Of a DNA stretch of 38,379 nucleotides, positions 8,172 through 15,951 are shown piece after piece. The translations under genes and the position numbers were made by a program. Position 1 is the stretch's first letter, and each line of letters begins with the position of its first letter. The notes below the pieces were generated by a model. The model ran no database searches and was not told where the DNA came from. It saw only the letters and a program-made list of their open reading frames with translations. The stretch lies in the NCBI GenBank assembly GCA_041627895.1, contig JBFKQC010000036.1:1-38379 (forward strand), written 5' to 3'. The DNA comes from JBFKQC01 sp041627895. GTDB lineage: Bacteria; Pseudomonadota; Alphaproteobacteria; Rhodobacterales; Rhodobacteraceae.

Positions 8172-8191
8172 CGCCGCTTCGGCGGCGTCAG
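8168..8191. terminator. Bidirectional hairpin holding both convergent stop codons
   Basis: A perfect 10-bp stem (CTGACGCCGC and GCGGCGTCAG) closes a TTCG loop. The stop codon of the RTX gene (8169-8171) lies in the left arm and that of the histidine-kinase remnant (8188-8190, minus strand) in the right arm. The T-runs are poor, so termination strength is uncertain. Confidence 0.6.
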
Positions 8192-8562
8192 CCGCAGGGC
8201 AAAGTCAGCGAGACGGTCAGACCGGGTCCGTCCGTCTCGGTCCGCAGATCGCCTCCGGTGCGGCGCGCGACGGTTTCGGCGATCGACAGGCCGAGCCCGC
8301 TGCCGGTTCCGGGGCTGGCCTGGCCGAAGCGGGCGAGCACCCTGGTGCGGTCGGCCTCGGCGATGCCCCTGCCGTCGTCGGGGGCGTAGACATGGCAAAA
8401 GACCTGCCCGCCCGAACTGTCCGCCAGAAGCGTGCGGTCGAACAGGTCGGCGGCGGTGGCGCGGGCGTTGCGCACCTGCCAGACCCCTACCGCGACCGCG
8501 ATCAGCAGCAGCGGGCCGGGGATGAACGCGGTCAGGCGAAGCCGCAGCGGCAGGGCGTTCAT
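8188..8562 (-). pseudogene. TctE-like sensor histidine kinase, internally deleted remnant
   Basis: Only 124 codons remain of a protein that is normally about 450 residues. Residues 1-45 are the basic start, first membrane segment and RNARATAADLFDRTLLA. A short piece of the periplasmic sensor (DSSGGQVFCHVYAPD) follows directly, and then the frame jumps to the ATP-binding C-terminus (DGRGIAEADRTRVLARF, GTGSGLGLSIAETVA, ending VSLTLP). The phospho-acceptor His helix, the second membrane helix and the N box are missing, so it cannot be a working kinase. The deletions kept the frame. The ATG overlaps the regulator stop by 4 bases, the usual coupling in TctD/TctE pairs. The neighbouring tct transporter remnants support this identity. 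Confidence 0.85.
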
Positions 8563-9228
8563 GTGCCGCCGGCCGCCAGCGCAAAGCCCAGCCCGCGCCG
8601 GGCCCGGATCGCCAGACCGTGCGGTCTCAGCCGCTTGCGCAGACGCGACAGGTGCGCCTCGATGGCGCTTTCGTCGACATCCGCGCCGATCCCGTAGGTG
8701 TGCTCGATCAGGTCAAGTTTCGACACGACCCGGCCGCCGGCCCGCATCAGCGCCTCCAGCAGCGCCACCTCACGCCGGGGCATCTCAATCCGGGCGCCGC
8801 CGGCGCTGACCTGCCGCGCCCAGATCGAGCGACAGCGTGCCGAACTCGAGCGAGGCGCGCAGCGGCTGGCCGGTGCGCCGCGACAACGCGCGCACGCGCG
8901 CCTCCAACTCGTCCATCTCGAACGGCTTGACCAGGTAGTCGTCGGCGCCCGCATCCAGCCCCGCGGCGCGGTCGAGGGTATCGGATCGCGCGGTCAGCAG
9001 GATCATTGGGCGCGCGTCGCCGCGTGCGCGCATGTTGCCGAGCACGCTTAGCCCGTCGAGGCCGGGCAGGTTGATTTCCAGGATCACCAGGTCGCTGCCG
9101 TCCTGGCGCAGGAACGTGTCGGCATCGCCGCCGTCGCCGATCACGTCGACGGCGTGGCCCGCGTCTTCCAGGCGACAGGCGACGCCCTTGGCCACGCTCT
9201 CGTTGTATTCGACCTCGGTGATCCGCAC
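8559..9228 (-). pseudogene. TctD-like OmpR-family response regulator, frameshifted and with altered active site
   Basis: The receiver domain reads from GTG 9228 and is followed by an OmpR-type winged helix in another frame (RREVALLEALMRAGG ... LSRLRKRLRPHG ... RRGLGFAL). The break is near 8814-8820, where GGCGCGGCAGG replaces the GGCGCGCGGCAGG that would restore the frame: a 2-base loss in a CG run. The receiver also lost key acids. The usual VED start of the acidic pocket reads VEY (residue 8), and the phospho-acceptor Asp is Glu (ILEINLPGLDG, residue 51). The Lys of DDYLVKPF remains. The frame is open upstream of the GTG to 9246, but without family similarity. It would have regulated the divergent tct transporter genes. 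Confidence 0.85.
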
Positions 9229-9371
9229 GAAATGCGCCCTATGCAAGCTTCACGCAAGGTTCGCAGGTCATGCACGCCGCATCAAGCGGGGCGCGCGGCC
9301 CCGGATGATTCGAACGACAGCACCGGGAACGGGCCGGCGCAAATGGCAAATGGGAGGAATCCCTGTCCGCA

Positions 9372-10218
9372 ATGAGAACCCTGCTCGGCGCCGCGGCCGC
9401 CGGCGCGCTTGCGGTATCGGCTCAGGCCGGCGGCCACGGGGTCGACCTGGACGGCAAGACGTCGAATTCGTGATTCCGTTCTCGGAATCGGGCGGCTCGG
9501 CGAAATGGGGCAACTTCAACGCCCCGCTGCTGTCCGAGGCGCTGCCGAGCAACCCGACCGTGTTAGTCAAGTTCATGCCGGGCGCGGGGTCGACCAAGGG
9601 CGCGAACTGGTTCCAGGACCAGACCTGGAACGACACCCAGGGCACGCTGATCTTCGGTTCGTCGGGGTCGACGCAGTTTCCGTACCTGCTAAACGACCCG
9701 CAGGTGAAATACGAATACGGCGACTGGAACGTGTTGCTGGCCTCGGTCACCGGCGGCGTTGCGTTCCTGCCGCCGAATCTGGCGGGCGAACTGGATGGGC
9801 TGGACCACACGGCGCTGCAGGACGACGAGTTCATCTGGGGTAGCCAAGGCGCGACCCGACCTTCCCGGAGATCCCGACCTTCAAGGAGGTCTGCGAGGCC
9901 ACGCCGGCCTGTTCGACCGAGGGCGACGCCTGGGATGCGTGGAAGGCCTTCATGATCGCCGGCTTCCCGGCGCAGAAGATGGTGTTCCTGCCGAAGGGCG
10001 CCCCGCAGGAGGCGATCGACGCCTACACCGACGCCTTCAACGCGTTGCTGGCGCGCGAGGACTTCGGTGCGCTGTCAGGGGCGACGCTGGGCATCTATCC
10101 GCAGATGACCGACCCCGCGGCCAGGTCCACGCTGAAGCTCGGGACCGAAGTCAAGGCCTCGGCCAAGGACTACGTGCAGGCCGGGCTGGATGAACGCTAC
10201 GGCGTCGAACTCAAGTAA
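9372..10218 (+). pseudogene. TctC-like tricarboxylate-binding protein, broken
   Basis: Starts at ATG 9372 behind GGGAGGA with a normal signal peptide (MRTLLGAAAAGALAVSAQA). It runs to a premature stop at codon 34 because one base is missing at about 9460 (ACGTCGAATTC where ACGGTCGAATTC restores the frame). The next frame carries VEFVIPFSESGGSAKW through to GSQGAT at about 9852. There a large block of the protein, roughly the central third, is missing together with a frame change, and DPTFPEIPTFKEVCEAT onward continues to a normal TctC ending (ERYGVELK) at 10218. The intact ancestor was a periplasmic binding protein of a tripartite tricarboxylate transporter. The remaining pieces are still highly recognisable, so decay is probably recent. 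Confidence 0.88.
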
Positions 10219-10256
10219 CGCAGATCACTCCCCGCGCGCCCATTGAAGGGCAACGT

Positions 10257-10281
10257 CAGGATGGGTTCCGCACCCATCCTG
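10257..10281 (+). promoter_or_regulatory. Intercistronic hairpin between tctC and transporter remnants
   Basis: CAGGATGGGT and ACCCATCCTG form a perfect 10-bp stem with loop TCCGC, 39 bases after the tctC stop. There is no T-run, so it is more likely an mRNA-stabilising or processing hairpin that once separated high binding-protein expression from low membrane-protein expression. Confidence 0.55.
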
Positions 10282-10309
10282 CCCACCAATTCCGACCGGT
10301 GATCCGACG

Positions 10310-11140
10310 GACCTTCTAGCCACAGCCCTGCCGGCCCTGGGGGACGCCTTTGCGCTGATCCTGCAACCGCAGCAGATCATGTTCCTGGTGCTCGGCGTCC
10401 TGCTGGGCCTGTCGGTCAGCGTGTTCCCCGGCCGCGGCGGGTCGGTGGTGGACTGGATCGCCCATGGCCACACGGTGCAGTCGGCGCGCGACAAGTCGCG
10501 CATCGGATCGGGCGACGTGCGCGGCGTGATCGGCCCGGAATCGTCGAACAACGCCAAGGAGGGCGGGGGCCTGGTGCCGACGCTGATCCTCGGCATCCCC
10601 GGTTCGGGGTCGATGGCGGTGTTCCTGGGCGGTCTCGCGCTGCTGGGCTATGACGCGGGACCGCCGCTGATCACCAACAACCTGGACATCACCTATACTG
10701 TGGTCTGTTCGTTGGCGCTGGCGAACGTGGTCGGCGCGGGGCTGTGCATCGCGTTGTCGGGCGGGATCGCCAAGCTGACGACGATCCGCTTCACGCTCTT
10801 GGCCCAATTCCTCTTCATGATGATCAGCTTCGCCGCCTTCCAGTCGCGCCAGACGCCTTGGGACCTGGTGGCGCTGTTCGCCATCGGCCTGCTGGGCATA
10901 TTCCTGCGCCGCTTCGACTGGTCGCGGCCTGAGGTCCTGATCGGCTTCGTGTTGTCGAACCAGGCCGAGAATTTCTCGAACATGGCGAACCAGGTGGCGG
11001 GCGCGCGGTTCCGCCGCGGGTTCGAGCAGGGCTTCGAATACATCGCCTCGCCCACCGTCATCGTGATCCTGATCCTGATCCTCACCGTGATCTCGGTGGT
11101 GGTCGGCATCCGCCGGGCCAAGCAAATCCTGCTTGAAGAC
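10310..11140 (+). pseudogene. TctA-like large membrane subunit, internally deleted; tctB missing
   Basis: The frame begins DLLATALPALGDAFALILQPQQIMFLVLGVLLG (no ATG before 10379), reaches the TctA N-terminal FPG motif, and then jumps to the C-terminal half: DWIAHGHTVQSARDKSR, GPESSNNAKEGGGLVPTL, GIPGSGSMAVFLGG and the last membrane helices up to AKQILLED. About 200 residues between are gone, in frame. The C-terminus is lost too: at about 11141 the frame passes directly into PrpF-like sequence. Only about 90 bases separate tctC from this remnant and no tctB (small four-helix subunit) can be recognised in them. An intact TctA is a 10-12 helix permease that works with TctB and TctC. The call rests on strong motif likeness. 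Confidence 0.85.
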
Positions 11141-11388
11141 CGCGAGACGCTTTCCGAAGTGCTGATCGCAGCGGTTGGCGCCGGCAATCCGCGCAACATC
11201 GACGGGCTGGGCGGCGGCAATGCTGTAACGACAAAGGTGGCGATGCTGTCGCGGTCCGGGGAGTCAAAGGCCGACATCGACTTTTTCTTCGCCGAGGTCC
11301 CAGTCGAAGAGCGGCTGGTCGATTACGGGCCGACCTGCGGCAACACCCTTGTGGGAGTCGACCCCGCCGCCATCGAAATGGGGCTGGG
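11141..11388 (+). pseudogene. PrpF/4-oxalomesaconate tautomerase-like fragment
   Basis: About 80 codons, in frame with the TctA remnant on one side and the thiamine-diphosphate enzyme remnant on the other. The segment shows the N-terminal PrpF-family core: LSEVLIAAVGAGNPRNIDGL, GGGNAVTTKVAMLSRS, a DIDFFFAEVPV strand, VDYGPTCGN with the catalytic Cys region, and AAIEMGL. The start of the protein and about 250 residues of its C-terminus are absent. The intact family isomerises unsaturated tricarboxylates or dicarboxylates (aconitate, 4-oxalomesaconate), which fits a tricarboxylate transporter neighbour. Confidence 0.75.
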
Positions 11389-12374
11389 CGCGGGCGAGGC
11401 CGGCGCAGGCCCGGCCTGCCGCGCGCTGCTGGCGACGACGCTGCCGGCGCGGGGGGCGTTCGCGGGCGATCCGTTCAACCTGAACGTCGCGGGCGGATAT
11501 TCGTCGGACACCGCGCGGGACTGCTTCGCCGAGGCGGATCTGATCGTTGCGGTCGGCTGCTCGCTGGCGAGCAACGGTTCCGGCGCCGGAAGGCTTTGGC
11601 CCGGAGCCGAGGTGCCGCACCTGGATATCGCGCCGCGGGCGTCAGCCAGGGCAGGGTGGCAGCGCAGGTCTTCCTGCGCGCCGACGCGCGGCTCGGCGCC
11701 GAGGCGCTGGCCGAAGCGGTGGCCCCGCGCGCGCCGGACTGGCGCTCGGATGCGTTGGCCGCGCGCATCCGCGACGCGCCGCCCGACGGCACGGCGTGCG
11801 AGATCGCGCCCGGGCTGCATGACCCGCGCGCGGTGGTTGCCGCGCCTGAGGCGGCGATCCCGCTTGGCTGGCAAATGGTGAATCCGCCGGGGCATTGCTC
11901 GTTCTGGTTCGCGCAGATGCCGTCTAGGGTGTAGGAGACGTTCCTGACGATCCGCAAATACGGCGCGATCGGCAACGGCACGTCCTTTGCAATGGGCGTC
12001 GCGGCGGCCTATCCGGGGATTCCGGCAGTGCCGTTCGACGGCGACGGATCGCTTCTGATGCATGTGCGGGATTTGGAGACGATGAAGCGCGAGGGGATGA
12101 GCGTGCTGGGCGTGGTGCTGAACGACGGTGGCTATGGCTCGGAGTTCCACAAGCTGCGCGCCGAAGAGCTGACGACCGGCGACGCCGAGTTCGGACGCAC
12201 CGATCTGGCCGCGATCGCGCGCAGTTTCTGGATTGGCGGCGAGACGGTGCGCGACCTCCGCGCGCTGCCCACGATGCTCGACCGCTTTGCGGCAGTCGAT
12301 GGCCGGCTGGCTGGGACGTGCCGGTTTCGGACGCCGTTGTCTCGCCGGTGGTCCGGCGGTCGCATGGCGGCTGA
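11389..12374 (+). pseudogene. Thiamine-diphosphate-dependent enzyme (acetolactate-synthase-like), broken
   Basis: The N-terminal PYR domain is missing. The central domain starts at about 11389 (GPACRALLATTLPARGAFAGDP, ADLIVAVGCSLAS) in frame with the PrpF fragment. One base is lost at about 11640 (CGGGCGTCAGC). The next frame runs GRVAAQVFLRADARLGAEAL onward to a TAG at 11932-11934, where the same frame simply continues (ETFLTIRKYGAIGNGTSF), so this is a nonsense change, most simply CAG to TAG. The cofactor motif GDGSLL...VVLNDG is present. A further base is lost at about 12311, after which WDVPVSDAVVSPVVRR ends at TGA 12372-12374. The ancestor probably decarboxylated a 2-oxo acid or joined two of them. 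Confidence 0.82.
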
Positions 12375-12416
12375 ACGCGCGCCGGTCGGGCGGGCCGCTT
12401 CGGGGCGGTCTGCGGG

Positions 12417-12434
12417 CGCGGTTTCGAAACCGCG
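12417..12434. repeat. 18-bp perfect palindrome
   Basis: CGCGGTTTCGAAACCGCG is its own reverse complement. It lies in the 117-base spacer between the last remnant of the decayed locus and the TauE-like gene. It could be a transcript hairpin or a small REP element. Confidence 0.6.
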
Positions 12435-12491
12435 TAGCAAGGCCGTACGGGCGGGGTTGCACGACGTCGCCCGCCGGCGCCCGCGCTGCCG

Positions 12492-13244
12492 GTGAGCGGG
12501 TTCGAGGCATATCTGCCCCAGGGGATCGGCGCGGGTCTTTTCGTGGCGATCATGGGGGCGAGTTTTGCAGGCTCGTTCATCACCGTCGCTTTCGGCATCG
12601 GCGGGGGCGCGGTGCTGCTTGCCGTGCTGGCAAGCCTGCTGCCGCCCGCCGCGCTGATCCCGGTGCACGGTATCGTGCAACTCGGCTCGAACGCGACCCG
12701 CGCGGCGATGCTCTTTCGCCACATCGCCTGGATCGGCATGCCGTGGTTCGTGGCGGGTTCGCTGGCGGGCAGCGTGCTGGGCGGGCTGATCGTGGTGGAA
12801 CTGCCGGGGCGCTGGGTGCAGGCGGGCGTGGGTCTCTTCATCATCTGGTCGGTCTTCGCCCGGCCGCCGGAATGGCTGCGCCGCTGGCCCTGGCTGACCG
12901 GCGGGATATCCAGCTTTCTGACGATGTTCTTCGGCGCGACGGGTCTGTTCGTTGCCGGTTACACCAAGTCGCTGACGCTGCCGCGGCACGGGCACGTGGC
13001 GACCCACGCCTCGCTGATGACGGTGCAGCATTTGCTGAAGGTCGTGGTTTTCGGGCTGCTGGGCTTCGCCTTCGGCGCCTGGTGGCTGGTGATCGGCGGC
13101 ATGATCATTGCCGGGCTGATCGGGACGCTCAGCGGGCGGCTGCTGCTGGACCGGCTGAGCGATCTCAATTTCCGGCGGGCGCTGGACGTGATCCTAATCC
13201 TGGTGTCGCTGCGGCTGATCTGGGCGGCATTGCTGGGCGATTGA
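12492..13244 (+). CDS. TauE/SafE-family membrane permease
   Basis: 250 residues, almost entirely hydrophobic with about eight predicted membrane helices. The duplicated TauE/SafE pattern is visible: GIGGGAVLLAVL with the first Pro/Ala helix pair in the N-half, and FFGATGLFVAGYTKSL in the C-half. The family exports or imports organosulfur or one- to two-carbon acids (sulfite, sulfoacetate, taurine-related); substrate cannot be told here. Start is GTG 12492 (MSGFEAYLPQG); no strong Shine-Dalgarno is visible, so the start is less certain than the gene. It is intact, in contrast to everything immediately upstream. It may once have belonged to the lost catabolic locus. Confidence 0.85.
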   Translation: MSGFEAYLPQGIGAGLFVAIMGASFAGSFITVAFGIGGGAVLLAVLASLLPPAALIPVHGIVQLGSNATRAAMLFRHIAWIGMPWFVAGSLAGSVLGGLIVVELPGRWVQAGVGLFIIWSVFARPPEWLRRWPWLTGGISSFLTMFFGATGLFVAGYTKSLTLPRHGHVATHASLMTVQHLLKVVVFGLLGFAFGAWWLVIGGMIIAGLIGTLSGRLLLDRLSDLNFRRALDVILILVSLRLIWAALLGD

Positions 13245-13278
13245 TCGCTGGGCGCGGACTGAGTATACTGTTGCATAC
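13241..13278 (+). promoter_or_regulatory. Sigma-70-type promoter with overlapping inverted-repeat operator
   Basis: TTGATC (13241-13246), a 17-base spacer and TATACT (13264-13269) make a good housekeeping promoter whose -35 box overlaps the stop codon of the TauE-like gene. GTATAC TGTT GCATAC (13263-13278) is an inverted repeat with one mismatch covering the -10 box and start point, the position of a repressor site (GntR-like spacing). It drives the hypothetical gene and dehydrogenase that follow. Confidence 0.62.
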
Positions 13279-13305
13279 AATTCTTCACCGCATGGGAAGG
13301 GTGCC

Positions 13306-13545
13306 ATGGGCGAGAGCTATGACGCCGCGGTGCGGGCCGCCGAAGCGGCGCTGCAGGCGGCGCGGCGGCTGCTGAACGACGAGATCTCGGGCTATCCCGG
13401 ACCGATCGCAAGCTGTGACGCGCAATTCAACCACCTGCCGGCCGAGCGGCGCAGGGTGACGGACTCGACGGCGGTGCTTGGTCGCGAGGTCTTCGTGCCG
13501 ACGCCGCGCTCGCCACTACCCGGGGCAGGGGTGGAAACCCGGTGA
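13306..13545 (+). CDS. Small conserved-looking hypothetical protein
   Basis: 79 residues. The N-terminal half is a predicted amphipathic helix rich in Ala, Glu and Arg (ESYDAAVRAAEAALQAARRLL), then NDEISGYPGPIASCDAQFNHL with one Cys, a second short helix and a Pro-rich tail. It has no signal peptide or membrane segment, and I do not recognise a family. It starts at ATG 13306 about 30 bases after the predicted transcription start, and its stop overlaps the next GTG start by 4 bases, so it is translationally coupled to the D-2-hydroxyacid dehydrogenase and is probably real. It may be a helper of that enzyme, but nothing in the sequence shows this. Confidence 0.65.
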   Translation: MGESYDAAVRAAEAALQAARRLLNDEISGYPGPIASCDAQFNHLPAERRRVTDSTAVLGREVFVPTPRSPLPGAGVETR

Positions 13546-14522
13546 GGGTTCATGTCCTCGACGACTGGTTCGACACGCTGCGCGGCCTGCCGTGCTTCGG
13601 CAAGCTCGAAGGCCACGACGTCTCGGTCTGGACAGACCATGTGAAAGACGTGGACGCGCTGGCCGGGCGTCTGGCCGGGGCCGAGGCGCTGGTGCTGTTC
13701 CGCGAGCGCACGAAGATCACCGCCGACCTGCTGGCGCGGCTGCCGGAACTGCGACTGATCAGCCAGCGCAGCGTCTATCCGCATATCGATGTGCCGGCCT
13801 GCACCGAAAGGGGCGTGCTGCTTTGTTCCAACATGCATGCCGGCGCGCCGTCCTACGCCGCGGCGGAACTGACGCTGGCGCTGATCCTCGCCTCGTACCG
13901 GCAGATCCCCGATCAGGTCGCCTCGATCCGCGCCGGAAACTGGATGATGGGCGTGGGGCGTACCCTGCGCGGGCGGCAGCTAGGCCTCTACGGCTACGGC
14001 CGGATCGGCAAGGCGGTGGCGGGCTATGCCGGGGCGCTGGGGATGCGCGTGGTCTGGTGGGGTTCGGAGGCCGGGCGCGCGCGGGCGCTGGGCGACGGGC
14101 AGACGGTTGCGGACAGCCGGCAGGCGTTCTTTGCCGGGTCGGACATCGTCAGCCTGCACGTGCGCCTGAACGCCGAGACCCGCGGGCTGATCACCGCAGG
14201 CGACCTCGCCGCGATGGGCGAACGCGCGCTCTTGGTCAACACCTCGCGGTCGGGCCTGATCGCACCCGGCGTGCTGGAGGCCGCACTGGCGGCCGGGCGG
14301 CCGGGCCACGCCGCGGTGGACGTCTACGACACCGAACCGATGACGGATGTCGACAACCCGCTTCTGACCAACCCGCGCGTGCTGCCGACGCCGCATATCG
14401 GCTATGTGACCGAAGACGAGTTCGAATTGCAGTTCTCGGACATTTTCGACCAGATCAACGCCTATGCCGCGGGCGCGCCGATCCACATGATCAACCCCGA
14501 GGTCTGGACGGCGAAGCGCTGA
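13542..14522 (+). CDS. D-2-hydroxyacid dehydrogenase family protein
   Basis: 326 residues. NAD(P)-dependent oxidoreductase that interconverts a 2-oxo acid and a D-2-hydroxy acid. The Rossmann motif LGLYGYGRIGKAVAGYA (GxGxxG) lies at about residue 147-163. The catalytic residues are visible in their usual settings: Arg in LVNTSRSGLI, Glu in VYDTEPM and His in PTPHIGY. The GTG start overlaps the previous stop (GTGA). The opening MRVHVLDDWFDTLRGLPCF is typical of a subgroup whose substrates are not established. The operator at 13263-13278 suggests repression until a hydroxy- or oxo-acid is present. Confidence 0.88.
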   Translation: MRVHVLDDWFDTLRGLPCFGKLEGHDVSVWTDHVKDVDALAGRLAGAEALVLFRERTKITADLLARLPELRLISQRSVYPHIDVPACTERGVLLCSNMHAGAPSYAAAELTLALILASYRQIPDQVASIRAGNWMMGVGRTLRGRQLGLYGYGRIGKAVAGYAGALGMRVVWWGSEAGRARALGDGQTVADSRQAFFAGSDIVSLHVRLNAETRGLITAGDLAAMGERALLVNTSRSGLIAPGVLEAALAAGRPGHAAVDVYDTEPMTDVDNPLLTNPRVLPTPHIGYVTEDEFELQFSDIFDQINAYAAGAPIHMINPEVWTAKR

Positions 14523-14769
14523 TACCGGAACCTGTGGACTGTTATCGAGGAAACACAATATCTGGTGCGGTCGGTCTATTCACATCATCTTCAGCTTTTC
14601 CCCCGTCCTCCCACCCCCATCATTCAGGTGATTCGGTGAATACTCGGTAAACACCAGCGCCCGGTCTTCGAATGGAGCAAGTGACAACCTGTAGGCGGGG
14701 CGGAGCGCGGGCAAAAGGGGCTTGCAGGGCGTGGCCATTCCCCGGCTAATCGGTCGGGGGGCATGTGCC

Positions 14770-15951
14770 ATGGCAAAACTCGGCGAGAACATCATCGCGG
14801 CCTCGGGGCTGGCGCCGTTCTTCCGCGTGGCCGCGCCCGGCGCGCTGGGGCTGCGGGCGCCGGCGCTGCGGCGGGGCGACGCGCTGCGCACCGCGGTGCG
14901 CTCGCTGTCGGGGTTCCAGAAGGAGGCGCTGGTCGCCTCTGCGCGCAGCGGGCGAATCTGGCGGCTGGTCAGCGACGAGGGGCCGTACCTGAACGGGCAT
15001 GATGCGGCGCCTTGCCCGCTGGCCTTCCTGTCGGTCGGGATGGCGGCGAGCTATCTCGACGAGATCGCGGCACTGGCGGAAGAACGCGGCGCGCGGCTTG
15101 GGCGGCTCAAGCTGGTGCAGGACAATTACTATACGATGAAAGGCTCGATGCAGCGGCGCACGATGGTGGGCGGAGCCGAGCCCGTCGCGTTGACCGTCGA
15201 GGCCGAGACCCGGCTTGGCGACGCGGCGCTGGCGCAGCTTGTCACCGACGCGGTCTGTGCCTCGCCGGTGAACGGGCTGATCCGGGGGCGACTGGCGAGC
15301 CTGTTCAAGCTGGCGCGGAACGGCGTGGTGCTGGAGACCGCCAAGGCGGCCGGGCTTGGCGGTCCGATGCTGGACGATCCGGCGGGGCTGTTCGACCGCG
15401 CGGTTCCCGAGACGAGCGACCTGGCGCTGGTGGCGCCCGCGGGCTCGACGCCGAGAAAGCCCGTGGCGCTCGGCACCGCGGCGGGCGGGTCGTCGCTGGC
15501 CGACGAGCAGAACCGGCGGCTGAACATCGGTGCCATTGCGGCAATCCGCGAGGACGGGCTGAAGGAGATCCGGCAGATGCAGTATTCGCCGCACGGCACC
15601 TCGTTCCGGTTCCTGTCGTCCGAAGACGGCCGGTCGCCGGATGCGATGACCCTGGTTTCCGCCGGGATCGGGTTCTGCTTCATGACCCAGTTCGGGCGCT
15701 TCGTGTCGATGCTGGGGCTGGACCTGCCGGGATACCGCATCGTGCAGGACACGCATTTCGGCCTCGGCGGCGCTTCTGGCGGGACGGGGCAGGCGGGGGC
15801 GGCCGATCCGGTCGAGACCCACGTGTTCCTCGACACGTCGGAACCGGACGCCATGGCGCAGGAGATGCTGGATATCGCCGAGCGGACCTGTTTCCTGCAC
15901 GCGCTTTGCCGAACCGATCTGAAACCGAAAGTCAGGGTGGTGCGCCTGTGA
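14770..15951 (+). CDS. OsmC-like family protein (double-length)
   Basis: 393 residues from ATG 14770. The frame extends upstream to 14722, but the added residues look non-coding, and a G-rich Shine-Dalgarno-like stretch precedes 14770. The protein resembles the long OsmC-related proteins: an OsmC-like fold with QMQYSPHGTSFRFLSSEDG and a GIGFCFMTQFGRF segment whose Cys would be the peroxidatic-type residue. No signal peptide. OsmC/Ohr proteins reduce organic hydroperoxides, but the long forms are uncharacterised. It is followed without gap (TGATG) by a tiny ORF and then the alkylsulfatase-like gene, so a common role is likely. The family call is moderately sure. Confidence 0.75.
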   Translation: MAKLGENIIAASGLAPFFRVAAPGALGLRAPALRRGDALRTAVRSLSGFQKEALVASARSGRIWRLVSDEGPYLNGHDAAPCPLAFLSVGMAASYLDEIAALAEERGARLGRLKLVQDNYYTMKGSMQRRTMVGGAEPVALTVEAETRLGDAALAQLVTDAVCASPVNGLIRGRLASLFKLARNGVVLETAKAAGLGGPMLDDPAGLFDRAVPETSDLALVAPAGSTPRKPVALGTAAGGSSLADEQNRRLNIGAIAAIREDGLKEIRQMQYSPHGTSFRFLSSEDGRSPDAMTLVSAGIGFCFMTQFGRFVSMLGLDLPGYRIVQDTHFGLGGASGGTGQAGAADPVETHVFLDTSEPDAMAQEMLDIAERTCFLHALCRTDLKPKVRVVRL

